Below, in pieces: positions 9,115 through 17,976 of a stretch of DNA of 64,000 bases. The stretch comes from DASPHG01 sp963849605 (lineage in GTDB: Bacteria > Actinomycetota > Thermoleophilia > Solirubrobacterales > Thermoleophilaceae). Under the pieces are notes generated by a model, which was given only the letters and a program-made list of their open reading frames with translations, was not told the origin of the DNA and searched no databases. The translations under genes and the position numbers were made by a program. Numbering within the stretch: position 1 is the stretch's first letter; each line of letters starts with the position of its first letter. The stretch spans positions 124,001-188,000 of the forward strand of contig CAWKHX010000015.1 of the NCBI GenBank assembly GCA_963849605.1. The letters run 5' to 3'.

Positions 9115-9935
9115 GCGCGCTGCCCGCCCGCAACGGCGCTCCGCCGGTCCCCGCCGCGCTCGTCGCGGCGGACGACCACACCGAGCCGAGCCATCTGTTC
9201 GATCTGCCGATCGAGACCGACCCGCCCGCTGACCTCCTGCGCCGGATCATCGGCTTCACCGAGGGCAGCGAGCGCAAGCGCGTCGCGTACGTGAACGCGC
9301 ACGTGATCAACCAGTCGTTCGACATCCCCGAGGTGCGGCGTGCGCTCACGTCCTCCGACGTCGTCTATTGCGACGGCTACGGCGTGCGGCTGGCAGCGAA
9401 GGCGATCGGACGCCCGGTGCCGCACCGCATGACAGGGGCGGACTGGATCTGGGGCGTCGCCGCGCTGTGCGAGGCCGCGGGCCGGTCGCTGTACCTGCTG
9501 GGCTCCGATCCGGGCGCGTCGGCCGAGGCGGCGACCGAGCTGAAGCGCTGGTACCCGTCGCTGCAGATCACCGGCACCCACCACGGTTATTTCGAGCAGG
9601 GGAGCCCGCACGAGCAGCGCGTGCTCGAGCACATCAACGAGCACAAGCCCGACATCCTGCTCGTGGGGATGGGGACACCGCAGCAGGAGGTGTGGGTGGA
9701 GCGCCACTTCGGCGAGGTCGACGCAAAGGTCGTCTGGACCGTCGGCGCGCTCTTCGAGTACGTCTCCGGCCGCATCAAGCGCGCGCCGCACTGGATGTCG
9801 GACAACGGCCTCGAGTGGATCTTCCGCCTGGCGGTCGAGCCGCGCCGCATGTGGCGGCGCTACCTGCTCGGCAATCCGGTCTTCCTCCACCGTGTCCTGG
9901 AGGAGCGCCGCCGCCGCACCAACGGCTCTCTGTGA
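9111..9935 (+). CDS. WecG/TagA/CpsF-family glycosyltransferase
   Basis: A 274-residue member of GT26. After a roughly 30-residue variable N-terminus it has VAYVNAHVINQSFDIPEVRRAL, then VVYCDGYGVRLAAKAIG, RMTGADWIWGVA, SLYLLGSDPG, LLVGMGTPQQEVWVERHF and WTVGALFEYVSGRIKRAPHWM, the ordered conserved blocks of the family. The family transfers N-acetylmannosamine or related sugars to a polyprenyl-diphosphate-linked sugar on the inner face of the membrane. The C-terminal Arg-rich stretch LEWIFRLAVEPRRMWRRYL probably contacts membrane. It overlaps the next start by GTGA. Confidence 0.92.
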   Translation: MSALPARNGAPPVPAALVAADDHTEPSHLFDLPIETDPPADLLRRIIGFTEGSERKRVAYVNAHVINQSFDIPEVRRALTSSDVVYCDGYGVRLAAKAIGRPVPHRMTGADWIWGVAALCEAAGRSLYLLGSDPGASAEAATELKRWYPSLQITGTHHGYFEQGSPHEQRVLEHINEHKPDILLVGMGTPQQEVWVERHFGEVDAKVVWTVGALFEYVSGRIKRAPHWMSDNGLEWIFRLAVEPRRMWRRYLLGNPVFLHRVLEERRRRTNGSL

Positions 9936-11837
9936 CGATCACGAAGACCCGGCTCCGCGACGGCCTCGTGCTGCTCGGCGCCGGCGTGATCGCGCTCGGC
10001 ATCGCGGGCTCGTGGGGCGTGCACCGTGTTCCGGCGAGCGACGTGCTCGACAGCGTGCAGGCCGCACTGCGGGCCGTGGTGGCCGCGCTCGTGCTGTTCT
10101 TCGTCGCGGGCTTCGGCGTGACGCGCCTTCTGTTGCCCGAGGGCCTGCGCCGGTACGAGCTCCTGTGGGTCCCCGCCGTCGGCGCCTGCGTGCTCGCGCT
10201 CACGATGACGGTGCTCGGCTTCGCGTTCGTGCCGTTCCACGTCTCGCTCGCGCTCACGCTCGCCGGGCGGCGTGGCGGTCGGCGTGATCGCGCTTCGCCG
10301 CGCGCCCGGGCGCCCCGCGGGCGGCGGCCTCTTCTGGCCGGGCTGTGATCGCGCTCCTGCTTGCCGCGGTCGCCCTCGTCCCCTACTTCGGCGCCGGCTT
10401 CCCCACGGTCACCGGTTCCGGCTCGGACGCGTTCCACGCGGTCGGCGCGGCGGACTTCCTCCAGCACAACCATCCGCTCGAACGGCACGCGGACGGCCCG
10501 CTCGACCGCTTCCCGCTGCGCTGGGGATCGAAGCAGCCGATCTACTACGCGCTCGCGTCCGTCGCGAGCGTCTCAGGGCTCGAGCCGTACGAGACGCTCG
10601 CGCCAGTCGCGGCGGTGATGATCACGCTCGCCGCGATCGGGATCTTCCTGCTGGCCGCGCGAACTGCTCGGCGCATCGGTGCTCGGCGCCGGCGCCGCGA
10701 TGGCCGTCACCGGCCTCAACGCGATGGTGCTGCACACGGCGCTGAACCCGTACTTCAACCAGACGTGGGGCTACTTCACGCTCCCCTTCACGCTCGTGCT
10801 CGGGCTGGTGGGCTGTCCATCACCGCAGCCGGCAGGCCGCGATCCTGCTCGCCCTTCTTCTCGCGATCGGCGGCTTCGCGTATCCGCTGATGCTGCCGAT
10901 CCCGCTGCTCGCGCTGGCGATCTTCGTGTGGCTCGAGCCGGTCAGCGTGCCGTCACCGCGTGCGATCTACCGCGGGCGCCGCTCGCTCCTCTGGCTCGTG
11001 CCGCTCGCGCTCGTGCTGATCGTCCCGGTCGCGGCCGCGCTCGACAAGATCTGGGACGCGACCGTGCTGCTCGTGGACCCGGGGCACTCGCTCCGCTCGT
11101 GGGCCGGGGACATCGTCACCTTCATCCCCGCGCACAAGTTCTTCTCGCTGCCCGAGCCGCTGCTGTGGTGGCTCGCGGTCGCCGCGATGGTCGCGCTCAC
11201 CGTCTGGCTGCTGCTCCAACTCCCGCGTTCGCTCGCCGCCGGGCTCGGCGCGGTGATGGTCGCCTTCCTCGCGGCGGGCGTGTGGTTCCGGCAGCGGGAC
11301 TTCGGCCAGTACTTCGAGTTCAAGACGCTCGCCTTCTCCGCACCGCTGCTGCTCGCCTGCGCGGCCGTCGCGCTGTCGCGCTTCCGCCGTGCCGGCCCCG
11401 TGCTGCTCGCCCTGTTCGTGATCTCGGCCGGGTTCGCCGGCCGGCTCGAGGTGCGCGCGACGGGGGCGCAGCTGACGGACGACTTCGTCGAGCTGCGCGA
11501 CTGGGCCGGCGACCTCCCGGCCGGCGCGTCGATCCGGCTCGACACCTTCCCGCCGAACCAGCTCTGGGGCTCGTACATGCTGTCGAGCCACCCGCTGTGC
11601 AGCCAGGCGCCCCTCTTGGGCACCGACTACCCGCACGTCGTCTACTCGCGCAACGCCGACTTCATCCTCGTGGACCAGGACGGCCGCGAGTTCTACGACG
11701 GCGATCCGCCCGACGCCCGGCTCCCCTCGCTGCGGCAGAACAGCGAGTTCACGCTGTATCGCGCAAAGCCGGACCTGCCCGGCGAGGACACGTGCTCGAA
11801 GCGCCTCCCGTACGGCCGCGACGGCCTGCCCGAATAG
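9932..11837 (+). CDS. Polytopic membrane protein (GT-C-like), four frame disruptions
   Basis: One protein of about 630 residues is spread over three frames. It begins at GTG 9932 (VTITKTRLRDGLVLLGAG). Net +1 breaks lie at GGG 10265-10267, GGG 10340-10342, about 10660, and GGG 10802-10804. Removing one base at each gives a smooth sequence, for example LALTLAG-GVAVGVIAL, FWP-AVIALLLAA, LVLG-WWAVHHRSRQAAILL. It then continues from 10890 (MLPIPLLALAIFVWLEP) to the TAG at 11835. Many hydrophobic segments alternate with a large extracytoplasmic loop (SGSDAFHAVGAADFLQHN) and a soluble C-terminal domain, as in GT-C or oligosaccharyl-type enzymes. The function is unassigned. Three of the four breaks are CGGC to CGGGC, suggesting assembly error rather than a pseudogene. 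Confidence 0.65.
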
Positions 11838-11840
11838 CCT
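11835..11840 (+). promoter_or_regulatory. Putative -10 box before FkbM methyltransferase
   Basis: TAGCCT, which includes the TAG stop of the preceding gene, ends 10 nt before ATG 11851. It fits a leaderless or near-leaderless promoter that could give the methyltransferase its own transcript. Confidence 0.35.
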
Positions 11841-11850
11841 GGTCCGCCCG

Positions 11851-12708
11851 ATGCCGGCTCGCACGCAGATAGGACGCACGCGTGTCCTGCGCCTGGTCAC
11901 GCGCCTGGGCCACGAGCGCCTGCTCGCGGTCGAGCGGCTCCGCCGGCGCAACCCGCTCGTCCGCGCGCTGCTCGCACCCGCGCGCTGGTGGATGCGACGG
12001 GGCTCGGTGGGCGTGTTCGGCGGCCTCGGCGACGGCCTGCGGCTGTCGATGGCTCACATCCCCGTCTCGCATGCGCACGCCGGCGCGTTCCCGCGCGGGC
12101 TGCTCGAGGTGTCGGTGCAGGAGGCGATGAGGCGGCTGCTGGGGCCGGACGACGTCTTCTACGACGTGGGCGCGAACATCGGCTTCTTCGCTCTCGCCGG
12201 CGCGCGCCAGGTCGGGCCGGCGGGCGCCGTCTACGCGTTCGAGCCCGTGCCCGACAACGTCACGGCCATCCGCGAGAGCGCCGCGCTGAACGGGCTCGCG
12301 AACCTCGAGGTGATCGAGAGCGCGGCCGGCCGCGCCGCCGGCCGCGATCGCCTGCTGCTGGTGGAGGACCTGAGCTGGTCGCACCTCGAGAGTGTCGGCC
12401 CGCACCCGCGCACGCGCGCCACCGTCGACATCGAGGTCGTCGCGATCGACGACCTCGTCACGAGCGGCCGCATCCGCCCGCCGGACCTGGTGAAGATCGA
12501 CGTCGAGGGAGCGGAGATCGACGTGCTCGAGGGCATGCGCAGGACGATCGAGGAGCACCGGCCCGCGATCGTGTGCGAGCTGCACGAGACCGCACCGCAG
12601 TTCGTCGAGGCGATGGACGGGCTCGGCTACGCGACCTCGAACCTCGAGGGCAAGCAATCGCTGCTCGAGGCGCCGCCGAGCGTCCACGCGCTCGCCATGC
12701 CGCGCTAG
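11851..12708 (+). CDS. FkbM-family methyltransferase
   Basis: A 285-residue protein. DVFYDVGANIGFFALAGARQVG is the SAM-binding motif I in the form usual for FkbM proteins. VYAFEPVPDNVTAIRE gives the acidic ribose-binding residue, and DLVKIDVEGAEIDVLEGM is the hallmark KIDVEGxE block. The family O-methylates hydroxyls of sugars or polyketides. Here the likely acceptor is a sugar of the surface polysaccharide. The N-terminal 60 residues are basic and might lie on the membrane. It ends the plus-strand operon, followed by a non-coding gap. Confidence 0.88.
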   Translation: MPARTQIGRTRVLRLVTRLGHERLLAVERLRRRNPLVRALLAPARWWMRRGSVGVFGGLGDGLRLSMAHIPVSHAHAGAFPRGLLEVSVQEAMRRLLGPDDVFYDVGANIGFFALAGARQVGPAGAVYAFEPVPDNVTAIRESAALNGLANLEVIESAAGRAAGRDRLLLVEDLSWSHLESVGPHPRTRATVDIEVVAIDDLVTSGRIRPPDLVKIDVEGAEIDVLEGMRRTIEEHRPAIVCELHETAPQFVEAMDGLGYATSNLEGKQSLLEAPPSVHALAMPR

Positions 12709-12958
12709 GGGTAGTTCCTAACTACGTCGTTCACGCCGGCGTAGGGGCCGCGCCGGCGACAACGGCAGCGGGGTAAAGAGCGCGACTAGGCACCCGTGGA
12801 CAGGTTTCCAAAGTGAACGTCCATTTGACCCCGCTATAGGGGCGCAAAATGGACGTTCACCTCGATTCGTCGCGCCACAGCCACGGCTCCCTCCACCCAG
12901 CCCTTGCGCTTCGGTGGCCGGGGCGGATGAGGGGTGAACAACGGCTTAGGAGCGACAG
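12709..12958. other. Non-coding gap between convergent operons
   Basis: This 250-bp stretch separates the FkbM gene (+) from the GT4 gene (-). No credible ORF was found. It contains a small palindrome, GTAGTT-CCT-AACTAC at 12711-12725, and the strong 48-bp inverted repeat at 12813-12860. Both could end transcription from either side. Confidence 0.6.
12813..12860. repeat. 48-bp inverted repeat, probable bidirectional terminator
   Basis: Two perfect 14-nt arms, GTGAACGTCCATTT at 12813-12826 and its exact reverse complement at 12847-12860, flank an inner CCCC-GCTATA-GGGG stem. The whole can fold as a long two-part hairpin. There is no flanking target-site duplication and no transposase. Its position between convergent operons favours a terminator or a small repeat element. 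Confidence 0.6.
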
Positions 12959-14006
12959 CTAGCCGAGCGCCGAGTCGATCAGGCCGCGCACCGCCTCGGC
13001 GACCCGGTCGGGCGCGAACTCCTGCGCGCGCAGCCGCCCGCGGCGGACGAGCTCGGCGCGCAGCTCGCCGTCCGTGACCGCGAGGTGGAGCAGCTCGGCC
13101 GCGACCGCGATGTCGTCACCGTCCTCGACCCACAGGACCGCATCGCCGCCGACCTCCGGCATGCCGCCGCACGGGCGCGCGATCACGGGCAGGTCGGCGT
13201 GGAACGCCTCGAGCAGCGGGATGCAGAAGCCCTCGTGCTCGGAGAGCGACAGCATCGCGCTCGCCTCCGCGTACGCCCTCGCGAGCTGGTCGTCCTCGAG
13301 CGCGCCGGCGAGCCGCACGCGCTTGGCTCCCACCTCCTCGACCAGCTGCTCGAGGCGCGCCTGGTACGGCGGATGCTGGGGCGCACCCGCGAACAGCAGC
13401 CGCGCGTCGGGCGCGTGGAGCCGCTGGTACTGCGCGAACGCGCGGATCACGAGGTCGGGGCGCTTGTGCGGCGCGAGCCTTCCCACCGCGACGACGAGCG
13501 GCCCCTCATCGGCGGCCGGCGCCCCGTCGTGGGCGAGTCGCGCGGGGTCGGCGAGGACCGGGACGACGCGCGGGTCCTGCGCGCCCGCGGCGCGGAGCTC
13601 GTCGGCGTTGTACGACGAGACACCGGCCGTGGCGCTCGCCGCGCTCACCAGGGCGGGCAGCTTGTCCCTGCCGACCTCGCATATGACAGCGACGGCCGGG
13701 TGCACGGACCAGAAGTACTTCGCGGGCGTGATGTTGTGGTAGACGAGCGCCCTCCGCTGAGGCAACTCGAGCAGCGCGCCCATGCCGGTGATCCAGCCCG
13801 AGTAGTGAATGAGCACGAGGTCGTCGGGGCCGGCGGCGAGCTCCGAGAGCGGCGTGATCCCGCCCGGTGCTCCGGGCCCGGTCGCGGACGGCGTGCATGC
13901 CGCCCGCGAGACCCCAGCCGCGAAGCAGCTCGCCGTAGGCGAGCATCTGCCCGGTCACGGCGTCGTGGCGCCCGGCCGCCCCCGTGACCTGGTGGACCCG
14001 CGTCAC
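12959..14006 (-). CDS. GT4-family glycosyltransferase, frameshifted
   Basis: It starts at GTG 14006 (VTRVHQVTGAAGRHDAVTGQ, with the acceptor loop) and runs to about 13878. It then shifts frame inside GGGCCC at 13874-13879 and continues GAPGGITPLSELAAGPDDLV to the stop at 12959. Removing one base gives a 348-residue protein. The second part has HYSGWITGM, ALVYHNITPAKYF, VVAVGRLAPHKRPDLVIRAF, and SLSEHEGFCIPLLEAFHADLPVIA, which holds the donor-binding E-x7-E motif. The start overlaps the stop of the small gene upstream (GTGA). It belongs to the ABC-exporter operon, so it likely extends the exported glycan. Confidence 0.78.
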
Positions 14007-14326
14007 TCGCCGCGACGGCGCTCGAGCTCGCGCAGCCGGCCGAGGACCGCGAGGTTGAAGCGCGTCTGCTGCGCCTCGAGCTCGGCGGTGTACTGGCGCA
14101 TCAGCCGCAGGAGCGCGCGCTTCATGAACGTGAGCGGGCCGCCGAGACGGCGGCTCGAATAGACGAGCTCGGGATCGACCGAGATCACGGCCCACTCCTG
14201 CAGGAGCTCGTCGGGCGGAGACTCCCCGGCCAGGTCGCGCTCGAACGAGCGCGCCACGTCGCCGGCCGGGGGCGCCGGCTCAGCCGCCGCGCGCGCGCGC
14301 TCGATCGCGTCCTCCGGCTTCGTCAT
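14003..14326 (-). CDS. Small protein of unknown function in polysaccharide export operon
   Basis: 107 residues, highly charged and predicted helical, with no signal peptide. The N-terminal part is Ala/Glu-rich (EDAIERARAAAEPAPP), then EWAVISVDPELVYSSRRLGG, a basic FMKRALLRLMRQYTAEL helix, and a final coiled-coil-like helix rich in Glu, Gln and Arg. It is locked between the Wzt ATPase gene (4-bp overlap) and a glycosyltransferase gene (4-bp overlap), so it is certainly expressed with them. It may be an accessory or scaffold factor for the transferases. No family is recognised with confidence. Confidence 0.7.
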   Translation of the reverse strand: MTKPEDAIERARAAAEPAPPAGDVARSFERDLAGESPPDELLQEWAVISVDPELVYSSRRLGGPLTFMKRALLRLMRQYTAELEAQQTRFNLAVLGRLRELERRRGE

Positions 14327-15516
14327 CGGAGCGCCTCGTGCTCGCTGTGCGCCTGCTCGATCGCCCAGGTGCCGCGCAGGTCGACCACTCCCTCGCCATC
14401 CGAGACGTGCGCGATCGAGAAGCGTGCGACGCGGTCGAGCATCGAGCCGGGCGGTGCGTCCTGGTCGAGCGCGCCCGCCACGAGGTCGTAGTCGCCGCCC
14501 AGCAGCGCGAGCCGCGGGATATCGAAGCTTGCCGTGAGGCGGTCGTGCACCGCGCCGACGGTCGCGTCGGTTCGGAAGATCGGCTCGCCGCTCTGGTAGC
14601 GCACCTCGAGGGCGACGACGCCGCGCTCGGCACGCCCGGCGAGCACCAGCTCCACCCGCATCGCCTCCCCAGGGCGGAACATGTGGCGCGCACGCCCCTC
14701 GGCGTCCCTGATCTCGATCTCAGTCACCGTCACGGCACGTTCGCCCGCCGGCCGCAGGGATACGGAAGCGCCACGTTCGGTGCCGAGCATGCGGTGATAG
14801 TGCAGCAGGCCCTCGGCGACCGGGCCGTCGAACTCCTTGCGCCCGCCGTCGACGACCACCACGCGCTCGCAGATGCGCTCGATCGCGCTCGGGTCGTGTG
14901 AGACGAGCACCAGCGTCGCCCCCTGCTCCATCTGCTCGGAGATGCGGCTGAGGCACTTGCGCTGGAACGACTCGTCGCCCACGGCGAGGATCTCGTCGAT
15001 CAGCAGCACGTCCGCGTCGAGGTGCGCGGCGATCGCGAACCCGAGTCGCAGGTACATGCCCGCGCTGTAGGCCTTCACCGGGACGTCGATGAACTCGCCG
15101 AGCTCCGAGAACTCGACGATCCGGTCGATCCGCTCCTCCACGTCGGCGTGCGACAGCCCGTGCAGCGCGCCGTTCAGCCAGATGTTCTCGCGCCCGGTGA
15201 AGTCCTGGCCGAAGCCGGCGCCGAGCTCGAGCAGCGCGGCGACTCGCCCGCCGCACTCTGCGCGGCCCGAGTCGAGCGGCACGATCCCGGCGAGGCAGCG
15301 AAGCAGGGACGTCTTCCCGGCGCCGTTCCGTCCCACCATGCCGACGGCCTCGCCCCGCTTCACGTGCAGATCGAAGTCGCGCAGGGCACACACCTCGCTG
15401 GCCGGCCGCCGCCCCAGCGACACCACGAGCTCCTTCAGGGTGCGCGGCCGTTCGTGCACGAGCTTGAACGACCGCGTCGCATGCTCGAGCACGATCTCGC
15501 CGCGGGGGACGCTCAC
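14323..15516 (-). CDS. Polysaccharide ABC exporter ATPase (Wzt-like) with C-terminal glycan-binding domain
   Basis: A 397-residue protein from GTG 15516. Walker A is GRNGAGKTS near residues 62-70. The signature region differs from the usual LSGGQ: VKAYSAGMYLRLGFAIA, the YSxGM form of the Wzt/TagH subfamily. Walker B is DVLLIDEILAVGD, followed by the VLVSHD switch. From about residue 250 to the end lies a beta-sandwich-like domain (VTVTEIEIRDAEGRA to DLRGTWAIE) as in Wzt proteins that recognise the glycan terminus before export. It pairs with the permease directly upstream (GTGA overlap). A longer upstream start would overlap the permease and is rejected. Confidence 0.93.
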   Translation of the reverse strand: MSVPRGEIVLEHATRSFKLVHERPRTLKELVVSLGRRPASEVCALRDFDLHVKRGEAVGMVGRNGAGKTSLLRCLAGIVPLDSGRAECGGRVAALLELGAGFGQDFTGRENIWLNGALHGLSHADVEERIDRIVEFSELGEFIDVPVKAYSAGMYLRLGFAIAAHLDADVLLIDEILAVGDESFQRKCLSRISEQMEQGATLVLVSHDPSAIERICERVVVVDGGRKEFDGPVAEGLLHYHRMLGTERGASVSLRPAGERAVTVTEIEIRDAEGRARHMFRPGEAMRVELVLAGRAERGVVALEVRYQSGEPIFRTDATVGAVHDRLTASFDIPRLALLGGDYDLVAGALDQDAPPGSMLDRVARFSIAHVSDGEGVVDLRGTWAIEQAHSEHEALR

Positions 15517-16289
15517 AGCACCACCGCGAGGTCGCGCTCCATCCGGCGGAAGACGATCGTTCCGAGGGCCAGCGCGATCACGCCCGCGCCCGCCACGTAT
15601 GCGAGGTGCGCTGCATCGGGAGCGTCGCCGGCCCACACGATCGTCCGTACCGACTCGACGAAGGGAGCGACCGGGTTCCCCCACTCGAGCAGGTCGCCGA
15701 TCAGCTCGTGGTCCTCGATCCCGGGGAACTGGTCGACGGGCAGGAACAGAGGCGTGAGGAAGAACCACGGCAGGAGCGCGGCGGCGAGCACGGGCTCGAC
15801 GTCACGGAAGTGCGCGTGCAGGACCGAGACGAGCATCGAGAGGCCGAGCACGAGGCAGAAGAGGAACGCGACGACGAGCGGCAGCAGCAGCAGCGCCGGG
15901 TCGAGGCTGTCGCGCACGATCAGCGCCACCGGCAACAGCAGAAGCAGCATCGCGAGAAAGGTGACGAGCTGAACGGTCGCCACCGACGCGGGAATCGTCT
16001 CGCGCGGGAAGCGCACCTTGCGCACGAGCGGCGCGTTCAGCACCAGGCTCGGCGCCGCGGTCAGGAGCGCCTGCGAGAAGAACACCCAGACGATCAGCCC
16101 GGCGAGCAGGAACACCGGGTAGTCGGGGATGTGCGCGACGTCGAGGAGCACCTTGAACACGAGCGCGTAGGCGCCCATCAGCACGAGCGGGTTGATCAGG
16201 TACCACGCGATGCCGAGCGCCGAGCCCTTGTACTTCTGGCGCAGCTCGCGGCGCACCATCTGCTCGAACAGGAAGCGGTGGGGCAACAC
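15513..16289 (-). CDS. Polysaccharide ABC exporter permease (Wzm/TagG-like)
   Basis: 258 residues from GTG 16289 (VLPHRFLFEQMVRRELRQKY). RRELRQKYKGSALGIAWYLINPLVLM is the ABC2 permease entry motif. Six hydrophobic segments follow, including YALVFKVLLDVA, VFLLAGLIVWVFFSQAL, LVTFLAMLLLLLPVALIV, LVVAFLFCLVLGLSMLVSVL and VLAAALLPWFFLTPLFLPV, and a last one near the C-terminus. VLHAHFRDVEPVL is the conserved loop. GTG 16289 lies 11 bp after the glycosylphosphotransferase stop; longer starts would be inside that gene. With Wzt it exports a finished lipid-linked glycan. Confidence 0.92.
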   Translation of the reverse strand: MLPHRFLFEQMVRRELRQKYKGSALGIAWYLINPLVLMGAYALVFKVLLDVAHIPDYPVFLLAGLIVWVFFSQALLTAAPSLVLNAPLVRKVRFPRETIPASVATVQLVTFLAMLLLLLPVALIVRDSLDPALLLLPLVVAFLFCLVLGLSMLVSVLHAHFRDVEPVLAAALLPWFFLTPLFLPVDQFPGIEDHELIGDLLEWGNPVAPFVESVRTIVWAGDAPDAAHLAYVAGAGVIALALGTIVFRRMERDLAVVL

Positions 16290-16300
16290 CGCCGCGGTTA

Positions 16301-17797
16301 TTACCAGGCCCCGCGGCGCCTCAGCACAGCGGGAATCGTCTTCAGCATGATCGAGAGGTCGAGGAAGACGGACCAGCGCTCGAGGTAGAGGAAGTCGAGC
16401 CGGACGAGCTCGTCGAAGTCGAGCTCCGAGCGGCCGGAGACCTGCCACAGGCCGGTCATGCCGGGCAGCACGAGGTAGCGCTTGCGGTGCCACTCGTCGA
16501 GCCGCTCGTAGTCGCGGTCGGGAAGCGGCCGCGGTCCCACGAGTGACATCTCGCCGCGCAGGACGTTGAAGACCTGCGGCAGCTCGTCGAGCGACCAGCG
16601 GCGCAGGAAGCGCCCGACCGGCGTGACGCGCGGGTCGTCGCGGATCTTGAACAGCGCGCCCTCCTGCTCGTTCAGCGCCTCGAACTCGTCCTGGCGCAGC
16701 TCCGCGTCCTCGTACATCGTCCGGAACTTGAAGCAGTCGAACGGCGCGCCGCCCATTCCCGGCCTGCTCGAGCGGTAGATCACCGGGCCGCGCGACGTCA
16801 GCTTGATCGCGAGCGCGATCGCCGCAAGCATCGGCGACAGGACGAAGATCAGGAGCGCCGAGCCGACGATGTCGAACAGGCGCTTCACGAAGAAGTCGAT
16901 TCCCTCGAAGACGGGCGGCTTGAGCTCGAACAGCGGCAGCGACTGGCCCGGGACGAACTCGACGCGGTCCATCAGGATCTCCATCGTCGACGGCGCGACG
17001 CGGACCTTGATCCCCTGGCGGTGGCAGGTGTCGATCAGCTCGACCGCGCGATCCTGCGGAAATTCCGGGTCGGCGATCAGAACCTCGTCGACCTCGCCCA
17101 AGTGGTGCTCGAGCTGCTCCAGCGGGCCCATGTCCCTGAGCCCGTTCTCCTCACGCGGCTCGAGCGCGATGAACCCGATCGGCTTGACCTCGGTGTCCTT
17201 GAGCGCCTCCGCGACGGCGTCGATGTGCTGGCCGCGGCCGACGAGCACGGCGCGGCGGTGGTAGCCGGCTGCGCGCAGCAGCGCGCCACTGATGCGGTCG
17301 AAGCCCCAACGGAACGCCGACACGTAGAAGAGCGCGAAGAACAGCGAGCCGTAGAAGACGTAGTACGACGAGAAGTCGATGCCTTCGACGAGCGCGTAGA
17401 TCAGGAGGATCGCGGCGACTTGGAAGAGGGAGGCGACGATCCGGGTGAAGCCCGGCCGCTGCGCTCGGTCGCCGTACAGGCCGGAGCGAGCGAAGAGCAG
17501 CAGCGTGACGAGAATCGCGAGCGGCGCGAGCTCGCCCGCCCGCTCCCACGACATGTCGATGTTCGAGTGCGAGCGAACGATCAACTTGAGCTCGAGCGCG
17601 GTGAAGATCGCCAGGAAGACGCCGGCAGCGTCGAGCCAGCCGAGCGTTGCCACGCGCGCGATCCGGCGCGCCGTGTCGAGCTTCAGGACGCTGGCGAACA
17701 GGGGCGGCCGGCGCGCGCGCACGTCGCGCGGGGCAAGCTCGGCGGGAGCTCCCGCCGGCCGTACCTCCTGGAGCTCTCTTATAAGTCCGTTTGCCAC
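16301..17797 (-). CDS. Polyprenyl-phosphate glycosylphosphotransferase (WbaP/CpsE-like)
   Basis: About 498 residues from GTG 17797; an alternative GTG lies about 8 codons upstream. Four or five N-terminal hydrophobic helices (VATLGWLDAAGVFLAIF, LAPLAILVTLLLF, SLFQVAAILLIYALV, SLFFALFYVSAFRW) are followed by a Rossmann-like CoA-binding-type region (RRAVLVGRGQHIDAVAEAL). The catalytic domain FFVKRLFDIVGSALLIFVLSP, KFRTMYEDAE, RRWSLDELPQVFNVLRGEMS and LVGPRPLP carries the Asp-Glu pair. The enzyme starts glycan assembly by moving a sugar-1-phosphate onto undecaprenyl phosphate. It leads the export operon on the minus strand, so this operon pairs initiation with export. Confidence 0.93.
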   Translation of the reverse strand: MANGLIRELQEVRPAGAPAELAPRDVRARRPPLFASVLKLDTARRIARVATLGWLDAAGVFLAIFTALELKLIVRSHSNIDMSWERAGELAPLAILVTLLLFARSGLYGDRAQRPGFTRIVASLFQVAAILLIYALVEGIDFSSYYVFYGSLFFALFYVSAFRWGFDRISGALLRAAGYHRRAVLVGRGQHIDAVAEALKDTEVKPIGFIALEPREENGLRDMGPLEQLEHHLGEVDEVLIADPEFPQDRAVELIDTCHRQGIKVRVAPSTMEILMDRVEFVPGQSLPLFELKPPVFEGIDFFVKRLFDIVGSALLIFVLSPMLAAIALAIKLTSRGPVIYRSSRPGMGGAPFDCFKFRTMYEDAELRQDEFEALNEQEGALFKIRDDPRVTPVGRFLRRWSLDELPQVFNVLRGEMSLVGPRPLPDRDYERLDEWHRKRYLVLPGMTGLWQVSGRSELDFDELVRLDFLYLERWSVFLDLSIMLKTIPAVLRRRGAW

Positions 17798-17976
17798 GCC
17801 GATCCGATCACCTTCCACCAACAGCCGAACCCCTCGAATGTACCGGGGGTTTCCTCTTGAAAACAGGGCTTTCTGGCGCCCGCATCCTTCGGGCGGGGGG
17901 CGGCGCCGAGTCCGGCGAGGATAAAGGTCGCCTCTGACGTTCAGCCTTCGAGGCCGAATCCGTGCAACATGGACCG

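Noticed and set aside
12813..12860. Insertion sequence or MITE end
   Set aside because: No transposase, no target-site duplication, and the arms face each other across only 20 bp, as in a hairpin.
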